Origin: Neobacillus mesonae
Lineage (GTDB): Bacteria > Bacillota > Bacilli > Bacillales > Cytobacillaceae
NCBI RefSeq assembly: GCF_001636315.1
Contig: NZ_KV440949.1
Span: 770,203 to 834,202 of the forward strand
Reading direction: 5' to 3'
Length of the DNA: 64,000 nt
Below are positions 45,634-58,024 of this stretch, piece after piece. The translations under genes and the position numbers were made by a program. Each line of letters starts with the position of its first letter. Positions within the stretch are counted from its first letter, which is position 1. A model generated the notes under the pieces. That model saw only the letters and a list, made by a program, of their open reading frames with translations. It did no database searches and was not told the origin of the DNA.

Positions 45634-47442
45634 CTATAATGATTTTCGCAATTGAATAATCTCGCTAGCGATAACAGCAGCAGAGAGATAATCTTTTTGC
45701 CGCTCCGCCTCTTTTTGTTCTTCCTCTTTTTCCTTTATCTTTAACAATTTTTTGTAATTCAACACCTGTTTGATACAATCTGATAACTCCTGACCAGTTA
45801 ATTCATCAGTAACGGATTGCATTTCAATATTTGCAACTATTCTTCTCAGATTGTCATCTTGAATATAGGTTAAAAATGCTGCGGAGTCAGGTTCCAAATG
45901 GTCTTCGTAAAATTCGATTAGATATGTTATTATTGCCTGATGTTCATCAATATTAAACATATTCCCCGCGAGCAGTTCCTGTACTTTATACGCTAAATCC
46001 CGATCTTTCAGCATGTGGGCAATCATATACCGTTCCGCGGTATAATAAGCAGGCTTTAACTCTTTTGCCGGTTTTACAACAATTACGGGCTTTTGCTGCT
46101 GCTCGCCCTGCACCTTCGCATTTCTTTTTTCAGCAAAATAAAACTGTTTTTGCTGCTCCTTCAATGCTTCTAATGAAAGGGAAAATTCAGCCGCCAGCTG
46201 CCTTAAATAATGATCTCTTTCCACAGCCAATGGCAATTTGCTGATTTCCTTAATTATTTCTTCGATATAGCTAAGCTTATCTCCTTCATTTTGCAGATTT
46301 TTTCCCCTGCGAAAATAAAGAAATTTAAAGCCCATCCACGTTAAGCTTGCTTCAATCACTTCGTGGCGGAATTTGTCCGGGCCATTGTTTTTAATGTATT
46401 CGTCAGGATCCTGCCCGTCCGGCATCACTGCCACTTTAATCTCAAAACCTGCATCCTGCAGGTGTCTTCCGGCACGATAAGCAGCTTCAATGCCGGCATT
46501 ATCGGAATCATAGCAAATCACGATAGATTGAACGCTTTGACGTAATAATGCAATATGTTCATCCGTTAAGGATGTACCCATTGTCGCAATGCCGTTTTCT
46601 ATCCCGGCTCGATCCGCTGCAATTACATCGGCAAAACCTTCAAATAAAACAGCGTACTGAAATTTTTTAATACTTGCCTTCGCTTGATGATAATTGTATA
46701 AAATTTTACTTTTATTAAAGATTGCTGTTTCGGGACTGTTTAAATATTTGGGGTCATCGCCCCCCAGTGATCTCCCGGAAAATGCAATCGTATTTCCATT
46801 TCGGTCAAATATCGGAAACATAATTCGATCCCTGAAACGATCAAAATATGTTCCATCTCTTTCGCGCCTGATAATTAGTCCAGCCTTTTCCATCCATTCG
46901 GGGGAAAAACTTCTTTTCGAAAGAAATTTTACTACAAAATCCCATGAGGCTAAGGAATAGCCGATTTGAAATTTATCAATCGATTCCTGGCTAAAACCTC
47001 TCCCATATAAATACTCCAATGCATGCTGTCCTTCTTTTGTATTTACCAGTAAATGGTGGTAAAATTTACGTAACAGCTCATGAGCATCTTTCATTGCCTG
47101 CAGTTCTTTAGGAACTTTTTTCTCTTTTTGCTGGTTATTTAAATTTATCTCCAGCACGATATTTCCTTTTGCTGCCAGTTTTATTGCAGCCTCTTGAAAC
47201 GAGATTCCTTCAAGCTCCATTAAAAAAGAAAAAGCATTTCCTCCGGCACCGCAGCCAAAGCAATGGAAAATCTGTTTATCAGGTGATACCGAAAAAGATG
47301 GGGTACTTTCTCCATGGAAAGGACATAATCCGAAGTAATTTCGTCCCTGTTTTTTTAATTGCACATAATCGCTGATTACTTCGACAATATCAACAGCCTG
47401 ACGAATTTCGTTTATTTTATCTTCGGCAATACGATCTGCCAT
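45634..47442 (-). CDS. dnaG: DNA primase
   Basis: The 602-residue primase has an N-terminal zinc ribbon CPFHGESTPSF...HCFGCG (Cys40, His43, Cys61, Cys64), and the primase core with Toprim Glu in FEGFADVIAADR (about 262) and DSDNAG (about 306-311). The C-terminal DnaB-interacting helical domain follows. It primes replication forks. Length equals B. subtilis DnaG. Just upstream is a decayed yqxD in place of the usual intact gene. Confidence 0.97.
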   Translation of the reverse strand: MADRIAEDKINEIRQAVDIVEVISDYVQLKKQGRNYFGLCPFHGESTPSFSVSPDKQIFHCFGCGAGGNAFSFLMELEGISFQEAAIKLAAKGNIVLEINLNNQQKEKKVPKELQAMKDAHELLRKFYHHLLVNTKEGQHALEYLYGRGFSQESIDKFQIGYSLASWDFVVKFLSKRSFSPEWMEKAGLIIRRERDGTYFDRFRDRIMFPIFDRNGNTIAFSGRSLGGDDPKYLNSPETAIFNKSKILYNYHQAKASIKKFQYAVLFEGFADVIAADRAGIENGIATMGTSLTDEHIALLRQSVQSIVICYDSDNAGIEAAYRAGRHLQDAGFEIKVAVMPDGQDPDEYIKNNGPDKFRHEVIEASLTWMGFKFLYFRRGKNLQNEGDKLSYIEEIIKEISKLPLAVERDHYLRQLAAEFSLSLEALKEQQKQFYFAEKRNAKVQGEQQQKPVIVVKPAKELKPAYYTAERYMIAHMLKDRDLAYKVQELLAGNMFNIDEHQAIITYLIEFYEDHLEPDSAAFLTYIQDDNLRRIVANIEMQSVTDELTGQELSDCIKQVLNYKKLLKIKEKEEEQKEAERQKDYLSAAVIASEIIQLRKSL

Positions 47443-47534
47443 GAAAAAACAACTCCAGTTTGCTATAGGTATTCAACATGAACAAATTAAATTCCTTCAA
47501 AATTCGACATTTTTTTGTTAATAACATTTGAATC

Positions 47535-47752
47535 TTAATCGGTCCGCAGCTTAAAAGGTTTTGGACCCTTTCCATAAACACCCTTTCCCAAACTCTCCTC
47601 AACATATTCCCAAATGATGTATGTACCCAGCTTTCTTTTGATGGTTATAGGAGGCAACAAAAATATTTTTGTGTTATATGCAGAAGTAATTTCGACAATT
47701 TCCGTTTCATCTGGGCAAGAATCTGCATCAATTTAAATTGTCGGAACTCCTG
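47535..47752 (-). pseudogene. yqxD: Decayed yqxD (YaiI/YqxD, DUF188 family)
   Basis: Read on the minus strand in one frame, the segment encodes I-stop-IDADSCPDETEIVEITSAY, matching the YqxD N-terminal signature (VDADACPVKDEI). It then jumps to LGKGVYGKGPKPFK, matching the conserved C-terminal RRxGxYxKGPKPF. About 60-80 central residues are missing, a TAA interrupts the second or third codon, and no start codon is visible, although an AGGAG remains in place. YqxD normally sits between yqfL and dnaG in Bacillaceae, so the position agrees. Confidence 0.75.
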
Positions 47753-48132
47753 TTATATTTTTATTAATTCTACATCACTCCGCGTATTCCTTCTTAAACA
47801 CCTTAATTTATCAAAGAAAACATTATGGAAATACGTTTTGATAATCATGCATACATTCGAATCATAAACGCGCCGATGATTATCTGAAAATAGAAAAAAA
47901 GAGTTTATGTCGAATTTTTTTAGGTATTGATAAGGTTCCATCACTTGACATCTCACAGTAAATAGTTTATTCGTTCACATGCAAGTCTAAACCTAAAAGA
48001 TTCATTTTTATCACAATTTTTTATTATAGTATATTTATTATCATTTTGCCATAACTTTTTTTATCTTTAATACGAAATATTTTATTATAAAAGAGAAGTT
48101 TGGCCGCCGAATTTCGTACCATTCCAGCATAA
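47753..48132. other. Non-coding remainder between the yqxD remnant and ppsR
   Basis: This very AT-rich stretch contains a 67-codon minus-strand frame (47753-47956) that runs up to the pseudogene but has no ribosome site or recognisable family. It could be further decayed sequence and should also hold the promoter of the dnaG-rpoD operon. Confidence 0.4.
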
Positions 48133-48160
48133 AAGAACACATAATCAAAAGATTATGTGT
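48133..48160 (-). terminator. Terminator of the ccpN-ppsR unit
   Basis: ACACATAATC and GATTATGTGT pair around TTTT, and a T-rich tract follows on the minus strand. It directly follows the ppsR stop. Confidence 0.85.
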
Positions 48161-48969
48161 CAAGCTTTCCCTTTATAAATATAATGTAAAATTACATTCG
48201 CCGTTTCTTCCACTGCTTTATTTGTTACATCAATAACAGGGCAGTTAATCTTTCCTACGATTTGTTCAAAAAAGTTCAGTTCTTCTTTAATCCGGTCTAT
48301 ATTAGCATAGCTCGCTTGATCATTTAAACCTAATGAAATTAACCGCTCTCTTCTAATATGATTTAGCTTTTCCGGACTGATTTTTAAACCAAAGCATTTT
48401 TCTTTCGGCACTTTATAAAGTTCTTCTGGAGGGTCGACCTCTGGAACAAGCGGGACATTGGCAACCTTTATACGTTTATGTGCAAGGTACTGGGATAAGG
48501 GAGTTTTAGATGTTCTCGATACCCCGATTAACACGATATCCGCTTTTAATATACCACGTGGATCCCTGCCATCATCATATTTTACAGCGAATTCAATTGC
48601 TTCAATTTTTTTGAAATAATCCTCATCTAGTTTTCTAACAAGCCCCGGTTCAAATAAAGGCGTTTTCCCAGAAAAGGCTTGAATCTCATCAATAATTGGA
48701 CCAATAAGGTCAACCGTCACAATTCCTTCCTGTTTTGCCTGCTCCTTCATATATGTTCGCATTTCAGGCTTTACAAGAGTAAATGCAATCATCCCTTTAT
48801 CCAGTAAGGCAAGAGACAATACTTCATCAATATGTTCCTTATCTTCTACATAAGGAAAACGTTTTAGAGTCATTCCTGAGCCATTAAACTGACTAATAGC
48901 GGCTTTCGTTACCAGCTCAGCCGTTTCCCCTACAGAGTCGGATACGACATAAATAATGGGCGAGTTCAT
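48160..48969 (-). CDS. ppsR: Pyruvate,phosphate dikinase regulatory protein (DUF299, YqfL)
   Basis: This protein of about 269 residues is a bifunctional kinase/phosphorylase family member acting on PPDK or PEP synthase. It shows the opening [15 protein letters not shown] and the P-loop-like [15 protein letters not shown] (about 150-164). In B. subtilis YqfL works with CcpN to control gluconeogenic genes, and here too it directly follows ccpN. MNSPIIY at 48969 matches the family start; an ATG pair lies four and three codons upstream. Confidence 0.9.
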   Translation of the reverse strand: MNSPIIYVVSDSVGETAELVTKAAISQFNGSGMTLKRFPYVEDKEHIDEVLSLALLDKGMIAFTLVKPEMRTYMKEQAKQEGIVTVDLIGPIIDEIQAFSGKTPLFEPGLVRKLDEDYFKKIEAIEFAVKYDDGRDPRGILKADIVLIGVSRTSKTPLSQYLAHKRIKVANVPLVPEVDPPEELYKVPKEKCFGLKISPEKLNHIRRERLISLGLNDQASYANIDRIKEELNFFEQIVGKINCPVIDVTNKAVEETANVILHYIYKGKA

Positions 48970-49001
48970 TCCTTTCATCATCTCCTCTATGAGCCTTTCT
49001 T

Positions 49002-49631
49002 TTATTCTTCCCCTAATGCAACAAATGCCCTTGTAATATTCGTTTTCGTAATTCTTCCAATTACTTCAAACCCTTTGTCTGTTTTTTTGACCACCGGCAG
49101 GGCATCAATTTGTTTTTCTATTAGTTTTTTCGCTACATCAATTAATAGGTCATCTCGTTCACACATTGTAACATTTGGCATCCGGGTCATAATAATATGA
49201 ACTGGAATGGATGTAAGGTCCTGCTTTCCAATGCTCGCGCGAAGCAGGTCCTTTCTAGATAAAACACCCACTAATTGTGTGCTTTGGTCTACAACGAATA
49301 ATGTTCCTACATCCTCTAGAAACATAGTGCAAATTGCATCATAAACCGAGACATTTTCGTTAATGACAACCGGTATTGACTGGTATTCTTTGACGTAGAT
49401 TTTCTGCAGATTTTCAGTTAATAATTGTGTGCCGGATTTTCCGGTGTAAAAGTAACCAACCCGCGGCCTGGCATCTAAATAACCAGCCATTGTTAATATT
49501 GCAAGATCGGGCCGAAGCGTGGCTCTTGTAAGATTTAATTGGTCTGCAATTTGTTCTCCTGTAATTGGTCCATTATCCTTAACAATTTGCAATATATGTT
49601 CTTGACGTTTTGTCAGTTCTATTGTAATCAC
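49002..49631 (-). CDS. ccpN: Transcriptional repressor CcpN
   Basis: This protein of about 209 residues has an N-terminal HTH ([44 protein letters not shown]) and two CBS domains (about 80-140 and 145-205; [38 protein letters not shown]). CcpN represses gapB and pckA in the presence of glucose and binds ATP/ADP. GTG at 49631 is used, though its ribosome site is poor; another GTG lies directly upstream. Confidence 0.93.
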   Translation of the reverse strand: MITIELTKRQEHILQIVKDNGPITGEQIADQLNLTRATLRPDLAILTMAGYLDARPRVGYFYTGKSGTQLLTENLQKIYVKEYQSIPVVINENVSVYDAICTMFLEDVGTLFVVDQSTQLVGVLSRKDLLRASIGKQDLTSIPVHIIMTRMPNVTMCERDDLLIDVAKKLIEKQIDALPVVKKTDKGFEVIGRITKTNITRAFVALGEE

Positions 49632-49669
49632 CACCCATTATTTGACCATTGGCAGTTTTACTAAAAATA

Positions 49670-51052
49670 TTAAAATCTAATTTTCTCCTCTAAGAAACGG
49701 ACGAGATCGGTAATTGGCAATCGTGTTTGTTCCATTGTATCGCGGTCTCTGACCGTTACCATTTGGTCTTCGACAGAATCAAAATCATATGTGATACAGA
49801 ATGGCGTACCGATTTCATCATGACGACGGTAACGTTTTCCGATGGAACCAGCCTCATCATAGTCAATATTAAAATGCTCAGCGAGAGTCGCAAATACCTC
49901 TTTTGCACCTTCTGATAGCTTTTTCGATAATGGTAATACAGCCGCCTTGAATGGTGCTATTGCAGGATGGAAGTGCATCACCGTTCTTGAAGTACCATCT
50001 TCCAGCTGTTCCTCATTATAAGCATCGATTAAAAATGCCAGTGTCACCCTGTCTGCACCAAGTGAAGGCTCGATACAATATGGGATATATCTATCATTAG
50101 TTTCTGGATCAATGTAGTTGAAATCCTCACCGGAATACTCCATATGCTGCTTCAAATCATAATTAGTTCTTGACGCAACGCCCCAAAGCTCTCCCCAGCC
50201 GAACGGGAATTTATATTCAAAGTCAGTTGTAGCATTGCTATAATGGGATAGTTCTTCATCTGAGTGATCGCGCAGTCTCAAGTTTTCTTGTTTTAAGCCT
50301 AATGACAGCAGCCATTTTTCGGCAAATTGCTTCCAGTAATTGAACCACTGCAGTTCTTCACCCGGCTTACAGAAAAACTCCAGCTCCATTTGTTCAAACT
50401 CTCTTGTGCGGAAGGTGAAATTACCTGGTGTAATCTCATTTCTAAAGCTCTTTCCAATTTGGGCAATACCAAAAGGCAGTTTCTTTCTCATTGTTCTTTG
50501 AACATTTTTAAAGTTTACGAAAATACCTTGAGCTGTTTCAGGACGAAGGAAAATTTCATTTGTGCTTGTTTCCGTTACCCCCTGAAATGTTTTAAACATT
50601 AAATTAAACTGGCGGATACCGGTAAAATCATGACTCCCGCAGTCTGGGCAGGCAATATTATGTTCTTTAATCAGTTCTTCCATTTTATCGAATGGCAGGC
50701 CGTCGACGACCATTTCCATTCCTTTTTCCTCCAGCGCATTTTCAATTAATTTATCTGCACGATGACGCGCTTTACAATTCTTACAGTCGATCATTGGATC
50801 GTTAAAGTTGCCAATGTGGCCGGATGCTTCCCATGTTCTTGGATTCATCAAGATGCTGGCATCTAAACCGACATTATATGGCGACTGCTGCACGAATTTC
50901 TTCCACCAAGCCCGCTTGATATTATTTTTAAATTCAACCCCTAACGGACCGTAATCCCAAGTGTTAGCGAGTCCGCCGTAAATTTCAGAGCCTGGGAAAA
51001 TAAAGCCCCTATGTTTTGCGTGAGATACGATTTGCTCCATTGTTACAGTCAT
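49670..51052 (-). CDS. glyQS: Glycyl-tRNA synthetase, single-chain type
   Basis: The 460-residue class II synthetase is of the eukaryote-like dimeric type. It has motif 1 region RAWWKKF, a zinc-like CKNC...CPDC insertion (about 92-140), motif 2 [26 protein letters not shown] and motif 3 [14 protein letters not shown], plus an anticodon-binding C-terminal domain. B. subtilis has a two-gene alpha2-beta2 GlyQ/GlyS here, so this lineage carries the alternative form in the same locus. AAGGAG supports ATG 51052. It is controlled by the T-box leader upstream. Confidence 0.93.
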   Translation of the reverse strand: MTVTMEQIVSHAKHRGFIFPGSEIYGGLANTWDYGPLGVEFKNNIKRAWWKKFVQQSPYNVGLDASILMNPRTWEASGHIGNFNDPMIDCKNCKARHRADKLIENALEEKGMEMVVDGLPFDKMEELIKEHNIACPDCGSHDFTGIRQFNLMFKTFQGVTETSTNEIFLRPETAQGIFVNFKNVQRTMRKKLPFGIAQIGKSFRNEITPGNFTFRTREFEQMELEFFCKPGEELQWFNYWKQFAEKWLLSLGLKQENLRLRDHSDEELSHYSNATTDFEYKFPFGWGELWGVASRTNYDLKQHMEYSGEDFNYIDPETNDRYIPYCIEPSLGADRVTLAFLIDAYNEEQLEDGTSRTVMHFHPAIAPFKAAVLPLSKKLSEGAKEVFATLAEHFNIDYDEAGSIGKRYRRHDEIGTPFCITYDFDSVEDQMVTVRDRDTMEQTRLPITDLVRFLEEKIRF

Positions 51053-51080
51053 GTTCATTAGCTCCTTATTCTATTTTTCT

Positions 51081-51300
51081 CAATAAAAAAACTCCCGACT
51101 CTATGCCTTTAAAGCATAGGGACGAGAGTTTACCCGCGGTTCCACCCTATTTGCCGGCCAATGGCCAGCCTCTTTAAGATGTGTTCAATACACGTTTGCT
51201 CCAGAATGCCTTCCCTAGTGTTCTATACCCTAGCTCGCACCGCCCTAGGTTCGCTTTTATAGAAAACTTCTAAGTACTACTTTCCTTCACAGCAATTATT
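51081..51300 (-). ncRNA. T-box riboswitch leader, glycine
   Basis: On the minus strand the leader shows a stem I region with AGTA bulge-like and GGTGCGAGC elements, a GGC candidate specifier codon (51208-51210) in the context AAGGCATTCTGGAGC, and the diagnostic T-box AGGGTGGAACCGCGGG (51133-51148). A terminator follows. Uncharged tRNA-Gly would pair with GGC and the T-box, favouring the antiterminator and raising synthetase expression. Confidence 0.92.
51084..51129 (-). terminator. T-box-controlled terminator
   Basis: Arms around ACTCTCGTCCCTATGC and GCATAGAGTCGGGAGT form a stem followed by seven T on the minus strand. The first arm competes with the antiterminator. Confidence 0.9.
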
Positions 51301-51347
51301 AATTTAATGAAAATATAACCAAAACAAGAACTATTGTCAACATATAG

Positions 51348-52100
51348 CTATAAAAGTTTTCGGAAATGGGCCATGGAATCAAGAAATTTCTTTGATTTTA
51401 AATGTAATCCGGAATATTCATCATAATAGGCATCAATCACTTTTTTGAGCTCCGCTTTGGTTGTTTCCTTAACGGAAATACTGCCTAAGCGTGATAAATC
51501 AAAATAATAAAACAGCCGCAATAATTTAACAGCCGCTGGTGATATTTTAATATGGTAGGGGTCTTGCTCCAAACAACGGTGGCAGATAAAACCGCCCTCG
51601 CGGATTGAAAAAGAAAAATGTCCGTCTGAACTTCCACAAACGGAGCATTGATTCAATACGGGATATTGCCCTAATACATTGAGCATTTTCATCTCATAAA
51701 TATTCATAAGAATATCCGGATCATAGCCTTCATTCATTAGATGTAACGTTTGATATAACAGCTCAAAATGAAATGGATTTGGTTTCTTCTCCTCCGTACA
51801 TTTATCAGTTAATTCAACAATAAAACTGGCATAAGCTGTCAAAAAAATGTCCTCAGCTATGGAACGAAAAGTAGTGATTATTTCCCCCTGCTGCAATCCG
51901 CTTAAGCCGGTTCCCTTTTGAACTAGAAAATAGCCGTACGTAAACAGCTGGGTTACGGAGGAAAGCCGGCTGTTCGGCTTTTTGGCTCCTCTTGCCATAA
52001 CACCGACCTTCCCCCATTCCCTGGTATACAAAGTTACAATTTTATTTGTTTCACCATAATCTGTTGACCTAATAACGATGCCTTCACATTTCTGAAGCAT
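51348..52100 (-). CDS. recO: DNA repair protein RecO
   Basis: This 250-residue protein has an N-terminal OB fold ([40 protein letters not shown]) and a helical C-terminal domain with a four-cysteine zinc site (CSVCGSS about 146-152 and CHRCLE about 169-174). It loads RecA with RecR in recombinational repair. AGAAGGTGA precedes the ATG. It lies downstream of era and yqzL as in B. subtilis. Confidence 0.95.
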   Translation of the reverse strand: MLQKCEGIVIRSTDYGETNKIVTLYTREWGKVGVMARGAKKPNSRLSSVTQLFTYGYFLVQKGTGLSGLQQGEIITTFRSIAEDIFLTAYASFIVELTDKCTEEKKPNPFHFELLYQTLHLMNEGYDPDILMNIYEMKMLNVLGQYPVLNQCSVCGSSDGHFSFSIREGGFICHRCLEQDPYHIKISPAAVKLLRLFYYFDLSRLGSISVKETTKAELKKVIDAYYDEYSGLHLKSKKFLDSMAHFRKLL

Positions 52101-52129
52101 AGTGTCACCTTCTAGAAACGTGCGGCCTG

Positions 52130-52273
52130 CTAGAAAGTAGGAAAATCAATTTGTGCTAGCTCTTCATTCGAATTACCGGGTATTTCTTGGTTTTCCTTCT
52201 CAAGTTCTTTAAAGAGAAGATATGTGTCAATATTACCTGTCTGGGTAAATACTTTCCACGTTAAATCCAACAC
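52130..52273 (-). CDS. yqzL: YqzL family small protein
   Basis: This 47-residue protein is readable on the minus strand from GTG 52273 to TAG 52130. It starts [27 protein letters not shown] and ends [10 protein letters not shown], the YqzL family pattern. An AAGGTGGGG site precedes the GTG. It lies between era and recO, exactly where B. subtilis has yqzL. Function unknown. Confidence 0.9.
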   Translation of the reverse strand: MLDLTWKVFTQTGNIDTYLLFKELEKENQEIPGNSNEELAQIDFPTF

Positions 52274-52433
52274 GAAAACCCCACCTTTCAATTTTTAGAC
52301 TAGCGTAAATTCAGGTCCTGCACCTTACAATTATCATAGCCTGCCGACGTTAAAATCATAAGACGAAAAATTTGTAAATGTTGTCCATGCATAATCTTAA
52401 ATCTTAATAAATATTTTAATTAGGGTGGATTAG

Positions 52434-53781
<1,348 letters not shown>

Positions 53782-53922
53782 TTACTTTATTTTACATTAA
53801 AATCAGATTGAAATCATTATTTGTAGCAAAAAAGTAATAAAGAAATTAGAATTTTCACAAAAGTCTAATTTAATTTAAGAATCGGTTGCAATAATATTAC
53901 CTATTTTTACAGCCGATTTCAA

Positions 53923-54318
53923 TCAACCCCAGCTAAAAAGCCTTAAAATATGAGGTGAAAAAATGACAGCCCCAACCAAAATGGAAAGAATGGCAAAGAC
54001 CAATACTGCCCCCGCAGCTAGATCCTTTGCCTGTTTTGCCAAGAGATGATACTCGGGGCTTACTAGGTCCACAACCCTTTCAATCGCGCTATTGATCATC
54101 TCCAAGGAAAACATACCGCCAATGGCAAATAGAATGAACAGCCACTCCATTTTAGTAATTGAAAAATAAAAAGAAATCAGGATTACCAAAACGGAGCTTA
54201 ACAGATGAATCCGCATGTTCCGTTCCTGCTTTACGGCGGTTACCATTCCAGTTATCGCAAATGAAAAAGAATGTAAAAGTGAATGGGATGTATGCTTATC
54301 TTTTAAGTCCATATTCAT
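53923..54318 (-). CDS. dgkA: Undecaprenol kinase (DgkA)
   Basis: This 131-residue membrane protein has three helices (about 35-53, 55-75, 97-120) and the DgkA signature [22 protein letters not shown] (catalytic and metal Glu). Gram-positive DgkA mainly phosphorylates undecaprenol for wall precursor recycling. Its start lies within the end of ybeY (23-base overlap) with AAGGAA upstream. Confidence 0.92.
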   Translation of the reverse strand: MNMDLKDKHTSHSLLHSFSFAITGMVTAVKQERNMRIHLLSSVLVILISFYFSITKMEWLFILFAIGGMFSLEMINSAIERVVDLVSPEYHLLAKQAKDLAAGAVLVFAILSILVGAVIFSPHILRLFSWG

Positions 54319-54766
54319 TCAAAATTTCCTTTTGCAGCGTGAACATTTCTTTTTCATCGGCCTCAGTCATATGGTCATAGCCTAAAAGATGAAGGAAGCC
54401 ATGAACCGCTAAGAACCCCAGCTCTCTTTCAAAAGCGTGGCCATATTCCTCCGCCTGTTCCCTTGCTTTCTGCACCGAAATGATGATATCCCCCAAAACG
54501 CGAGGCAGATCAGCACCAACTAATTCCACTTCACCTTCCCCAAGTTCCTCCATCGCAAATGAAATGACATCTGTAGGAGCATCTTTATCACGGTATTCCC
54601 GATTAATTTCTTGAATTTTTTGATTGGAAACATACGTAACAGAAAGCTCACTATGGTCCTCAATCTTTTGTTTCTGTGCCGCAAAATTAAGCAGCCGCTC
54701 AATTTCAAGCATTTGCTGCTCTGTCAATTCTTGTGTCTCATCCATGCTGTCAATTAATAAAGTCAT
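54296..54766 (-). CDS. ybeY: Endoribonuclease YbeY
   Basis: This 156-residue zinc endoribonuclease acts in 16S rRNA 3-prime maturation and ribosome quality control. It shows the metal motif [21 protein letters not shown] (His3 site, about 120-140) and the earlier [16 protein letters not shown] (about 55-70). The ATG overlaps the pgpH stop as ATGA. Confidence 0.95.
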   Translation of the reverse strand: MTLLIDSMDETQELTEQQMLEIERLLNFAAQKQKIEDHSELSVTYVSNQKIQEINREYRDKDAPTDVISFAMEELGEGEVELVGADLPRVLGDIIISVQKAREQAEEYGHAFERELGFLAVHGFLHLLGYDHMTEADEKEMFTLQKEILNEYGLKR

Positions 54767-56916
54767 GCTTCCTTCACCTTCTTAGTCATTTCTGGATACT
54801 CAATCCTAGAGTGAAAAATCCCTTTTAATGTTTCACATAATGTATGGGTGACGATTTCAATTTCTTTTAATGTTAAATCACACTCATTTAGCTGACCATC
54901 CGCAAGGCGATCAGCAACAATTTTTCGCACCAATGATTCAATTAATTCAGGAGTCGGCTTTGATAATGAACGGACTGCTGCTTCAACACTATCTGCAATG
55001 CCTACAACTGCAGACTCTTTGGACTGTGCCCTGGGACCAGGGTAGCGAAAAGTCTCTTCCTTTGTCTCCTGATTCTCCTGCATTGCCTTATGGTAAAAGA
55101 ATTTTAACAGGGTTGTCCCATGATGCTGTTCTGCAATCTCAACAATTTCCTTTGGCATATGGTGCTTTTTTAAAATCTGAGAACCGTCTATTACGTGTGC
55201 AATGATAATATTAGCACTTTTTTCAGGCGGCAGCCGGTCATGAGGATTATCACCGTGCATTTGATTTTCAATAAAAAAGTTTGGCCGGCGTGTTTTACCA
55301 ATATCATGATAATAACTTCCCACACGTGCCAGAAGTCCATTAGCCCCAATGGCTTCGCAAGCGGATTCTGATAAATTAGCCACCATTACACTATGATGAT
55401 ATGTACCAGGTGCTTCCATTAAAATCTTTCGTAAAAGCGGGTGATTTGGATTCGACAGTTCAATTAATCTAATAGTGGAAAGGATCCCAAAGCTGGCCTC
55501 TAGAAACGGCAATAGACCGATGGTTAATACGGCAGAACCTATTCCTGAGGCGAGGGCTGTTATAAAATAATAGCCAAATTCAAGACCAGAAAACTGCCCG
55601 TTCGGCAAGAACACAATCGCGATAATGGTTAAAAGATTGACCAGGGCCGAAAAAGTCCCAGCTTGTAAAATCTTCAACCGCTGATTTTGATTGCTGAGGA
55701 ATAGGATAGCAGCCAACGCGCTAAAGAGAATATACAACCCTTCAGCAAAATTCAGAGAACCGGCAACCCCTTCATTAAATAATATACTTCCACATACCGC
55801 CAAGACAAGCGACATAAGAATGGCAAGCTTTTCGTCGATTAAAATCTTAATTAGCATACCGCCCATTGCAGCCGGGAACAAATAGCCAATCCAAGAATAA
55901 TTAAACCCCTGCAGCATGCTGATAATCTTCATGATAAATATTAAAAGTACAAAAATGATCCCAAACAACAATAAATCGGTTTGCTTCTTTTCAGGATGTG
56001 ATTTTGATTGATAAAAATAATAATAAATCCCCGACAAAATAATTAAAATTAACGCTATTAAACCTATAAACGGTCTAAAAGACTTTTCGTTTTGCAAAAG
56101 ACCGACAAGTTTCAGCTGACGGTAAATCTCTTGATTAATCAATTTCCCTTCCTCAACTATAATCTGTCCCTGAAGAATTTTGACAGGCTCCACACTTTCA
56201 GCTGCCTGACGGCGTAATTCTTCCGTTGCGCCGGGGTCATAAAATTCATTTTGAATGACGGCATATCTTCCAAGATTGATCGAGGCAAGCCTTAAATTAT
56301 CATTTAACGTGGTATATTTTAGTTCTTCTTCCACTTGCTTTTTGGCATTCTCCACTTCATCAGCGGAAATTCTTTTGGTCATGACATTATTAATCGCTGT
56401 TACCGTTAAATCCTTGGCAATTGATAATTCCTCGTTACTTGCTTGAACCAAAGCGGAAAAAACCTGGTTTGATAAATCCTTGTTAACGGTTGAGGTTAGT
56501 TTTCCTTTTAACCTTTCAATTTTATCCGTAATAGTTGGCTCTTTCATTTCTTCGTCAGTCTGCTTATCCATTTCGTCCTTTACTTCATCATTTACCTCAG
56601 CAGCAGTATCAAAGATAGAGGTAATTAAATCGACGCGATTTTGGGTGTATTCCTTCTTTACGGCATAAACATCCTGAACTTGGTCACGCGCTTCTTTCCG
56701 TTTCATTTCTGTACTTTTCTTGTCTTCGACCGTTCCCGGAGAGCGAATCGTTTTTTCTGCAATTGAAAACAGGCTTAAATTTAATTTCTCCGGTTTTACA
56801 TTGCTATACATAGCAGTGAATAAGAGAACCCCCAGTATTAGAAAAAAGAGCACCCGAAAAAACGTAATATCTAGAAGTTTTCGTATCCGTATGAAGTGTT
56901 GCTGCAGCATATCCAA
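54763..56916 (-). CDS. pgpH: 7TM-HD cyclic-di-AMP phosphodiesterase (PgpH/YqfF)
   Basis: The 717-residue protein has an N-terminal membrane anchor (about 17-37), an extracytoplasmic 7TMR-HDED domain (about 40-270), seven membrane helices (about 275-470) and a cytoplasmic HD domain. The HD domain begins near [15 protein letters not shown] and contains [11 protein letters not shown] and [13 protein letters not shown]. It hydrolyses c-di-AMP. The start is TTG 56916 with GGAGGG six bases upstream; ATG two codons on is less well spaced. It is followed by ybeY with an ATGA overlap. Confidence 0.92.
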   Translation of the reverse strand: MDMLQQHFIRIRKLLDITFFRVLFFLILGVLLFTAMYSNVKPEKLNLSLFSIAEKTIRSPGTVEDKKSTEMKRKEARDQVQDVYAVKKEYTQNRVDLITSIFDTAAEVNDEVKDEMDKQTDEEMKEPTITDKIERLKGKLTSTVNKDLSNQVFSALVQASNEELSIAKDLTVTAINNVMTKRISADEVENAKKQVEEELKYTTLNDNLRLASINLGRYAVIQNEFYDPGATEELRRQAAESVEPVKILQGQIIVEEGKLINQEIYRQLKLVGLLQNEKSFRPFIGLIALILIILSGIYYYFYQSKSHPEKKQTDLLLFGIIFVLLIFIMKIISMLQGFNYSWIGYLFPAAMGGMLIKILIDEKLAILMSLVLAVCGSILFNEGVAGSLNFAEGLYILFSALAAILFLSNQNQRLKILQAGTFSALVNLLTIIAIVFLPNGQFSGLEFGYYFITALASGIGSAVLTIGLLPFLEASFGILSTIRLIELSNPNHPLLRKILMEAPGTYHHSVMVANLSESACEAIGANGLLARVGSYYHDIGKTRRPNFFIENQMHGDNPHDRLPPEKSANIIIAHVIDGSQILKKHHMPKEIVEIAEQHHGTTLLKFFYHKAMQENQETKEETFRYPGPRAQSKESAVVGIADSVEAAVRSLSKPTPELIESLVRKIVADRLADGQLNECDLTLKEIEIVTHTLCETLKGIFHSRIEYPEMTKKVKEA

Positions 56917-57005
56917 CTATATCCCTCCAACCACGGCCTCTTAACATTCATTACTCTATGTAAAATGATAACAGTTTTTTGCAGAAGTTTCACCTTCTTA
57001 TGAAA

Positions 57006-57036
57006 TAAAAAAGAGATCCCTGTCCAGCAGGAACCT
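57006..57036 (-). terminator. Terminator after phoH
   Basis: AGGTTCCTG and CAGGGATCT form a nine-pair stem with G-U pairs, followed by six T on the minus strand. It separates phoH from pgpH. Confidence 0.75.
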
Positions 57037-57055
57037 CCTTTTGGTTCGTCCATCA

Positions 57056-58024
57056 TTAAGTTGTGCTGTCAGCTTCCCCATAAGCTTGAATAATTCTCGC
57101 CACCAAGGGATGTCGGACAACATCGCTTTGTTCCAGAAAAACAAAGGAGATACCATTTACATTCTGCAAAATTTCCTCTGCTTCCACTAATCCTGATTTA
57201 GCCCCTTTTGGGAGATCAATTTGAGTTTGGTCACCGGTAATGACCATTTTGGAGCTGAAGCCGAGACGGGTTAAGAACATTTTCATTTGCTTATTGGTCG
57301 TATTTTGCGCCTCGTCTAAAATAACAAAGGCATCATCCAATGTACGCCCTCTCATATAAGCGAGCGGTGCAATTTCAATCGTACCACGTTCAATCAGCCG
57401 CTGTGTATGCTCAGCTCCCAATACATCATGAAGGGCATCATATAACGGCCTTAAATATGGGTCCACCTTTTCTTTTAAATCCCCTGGCAGAAACCCTAAA
57501 CTTTCCCCCGCTTCAACAGCCGGTCTTGTTAAAATAATTTTATTCACCTGACCATTTTTCAGCGCGTTTACGGCCATGACGACCGCCAGATAGGTTTTAC
57601 CCGTTCCAGCTGGTCCAATCCCAAATACTAGGTCTTTGCTCTTGATTGCCATTACATATTGTCGCTGGCCAAGCGTCTTGATTCGAATTGTTTTCCCTTT
57701 AACGTTTTTGCCAATTTCTTCGTCATACAAATTTACAAAATAATCAAGTGTCCCCTTTTGCGCCATTTGAATCGCATAAAGAACGTCTCTCCCGCTGATG
57801 GTAATCCCTTTCCGAATCACATACACTAATTTATCTAGAATCTGTCCGGCCATTATGACCTTTTCTTCGTCCCCGGACAAACTGACAGATTCTCCGCGTG
57901 TGACGATGGAAACATCGAGCTCCTGCTCAATCAGTTTGATATTTTGATCAGAATTACCTAACAAAGAAATTGCCTCTGCCGGATTTTCAAGCTGTACATT
58001 AATAGTCGTTAACTTTTCTGTCAT
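57056..58024 (-). CDS. phoH: PhoH family ATPase (YqfE)
   Basis: The 322-residue protein has an N-terminal KH-like region (about 10-85) and the PhoH P-loop domain. Walker A is GPAGTGKTY (about 132-140), Walker B region FVILDEAQNTT (about 233-243), and the later VITGDQTQIDLP. It is cytoplasmic and probably RNA-associated; in B. subtilis it lies in the same place between yqfD and yqfF. The ATG overlaps the yqfD stop. Confidence 0.92.
   Translation of the reverse strand: MTEKLTTINVQLENPAEAISLLGNSDQNIKLIEQELDVSIVTRGESVSLSGDEEKVIMAGQILDKLVYVIRKGITISGRDVLYAIQMAQKGTLDYFVNLYDEEIGKNVKGKTIRIKTLGQRQYVMAIKSKDLVFGIGPAGTGKTYLAVVMAVNALKNGQVNKIILTRPAVEAGESLGFLPGDLKEKVDPYLRPLYDALHDVLGAEHTQRLIERGTIEIAPLAYMRGRTLDDAFVILDEAQNTTNKQMKMFLTRLGFSSKMVITGDQTQIDLPKGAKSGLVEAEEILQNVNGISFVFLEQSDVVRHPLVARIIQAYGEADSTT

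Noticed and set aside
47753..47956. Minus-strand 67-codon frame next to the yqxD remnant
   Set aside because: No ribosome site or recognisable family; treated as decayed intergenic sequence.
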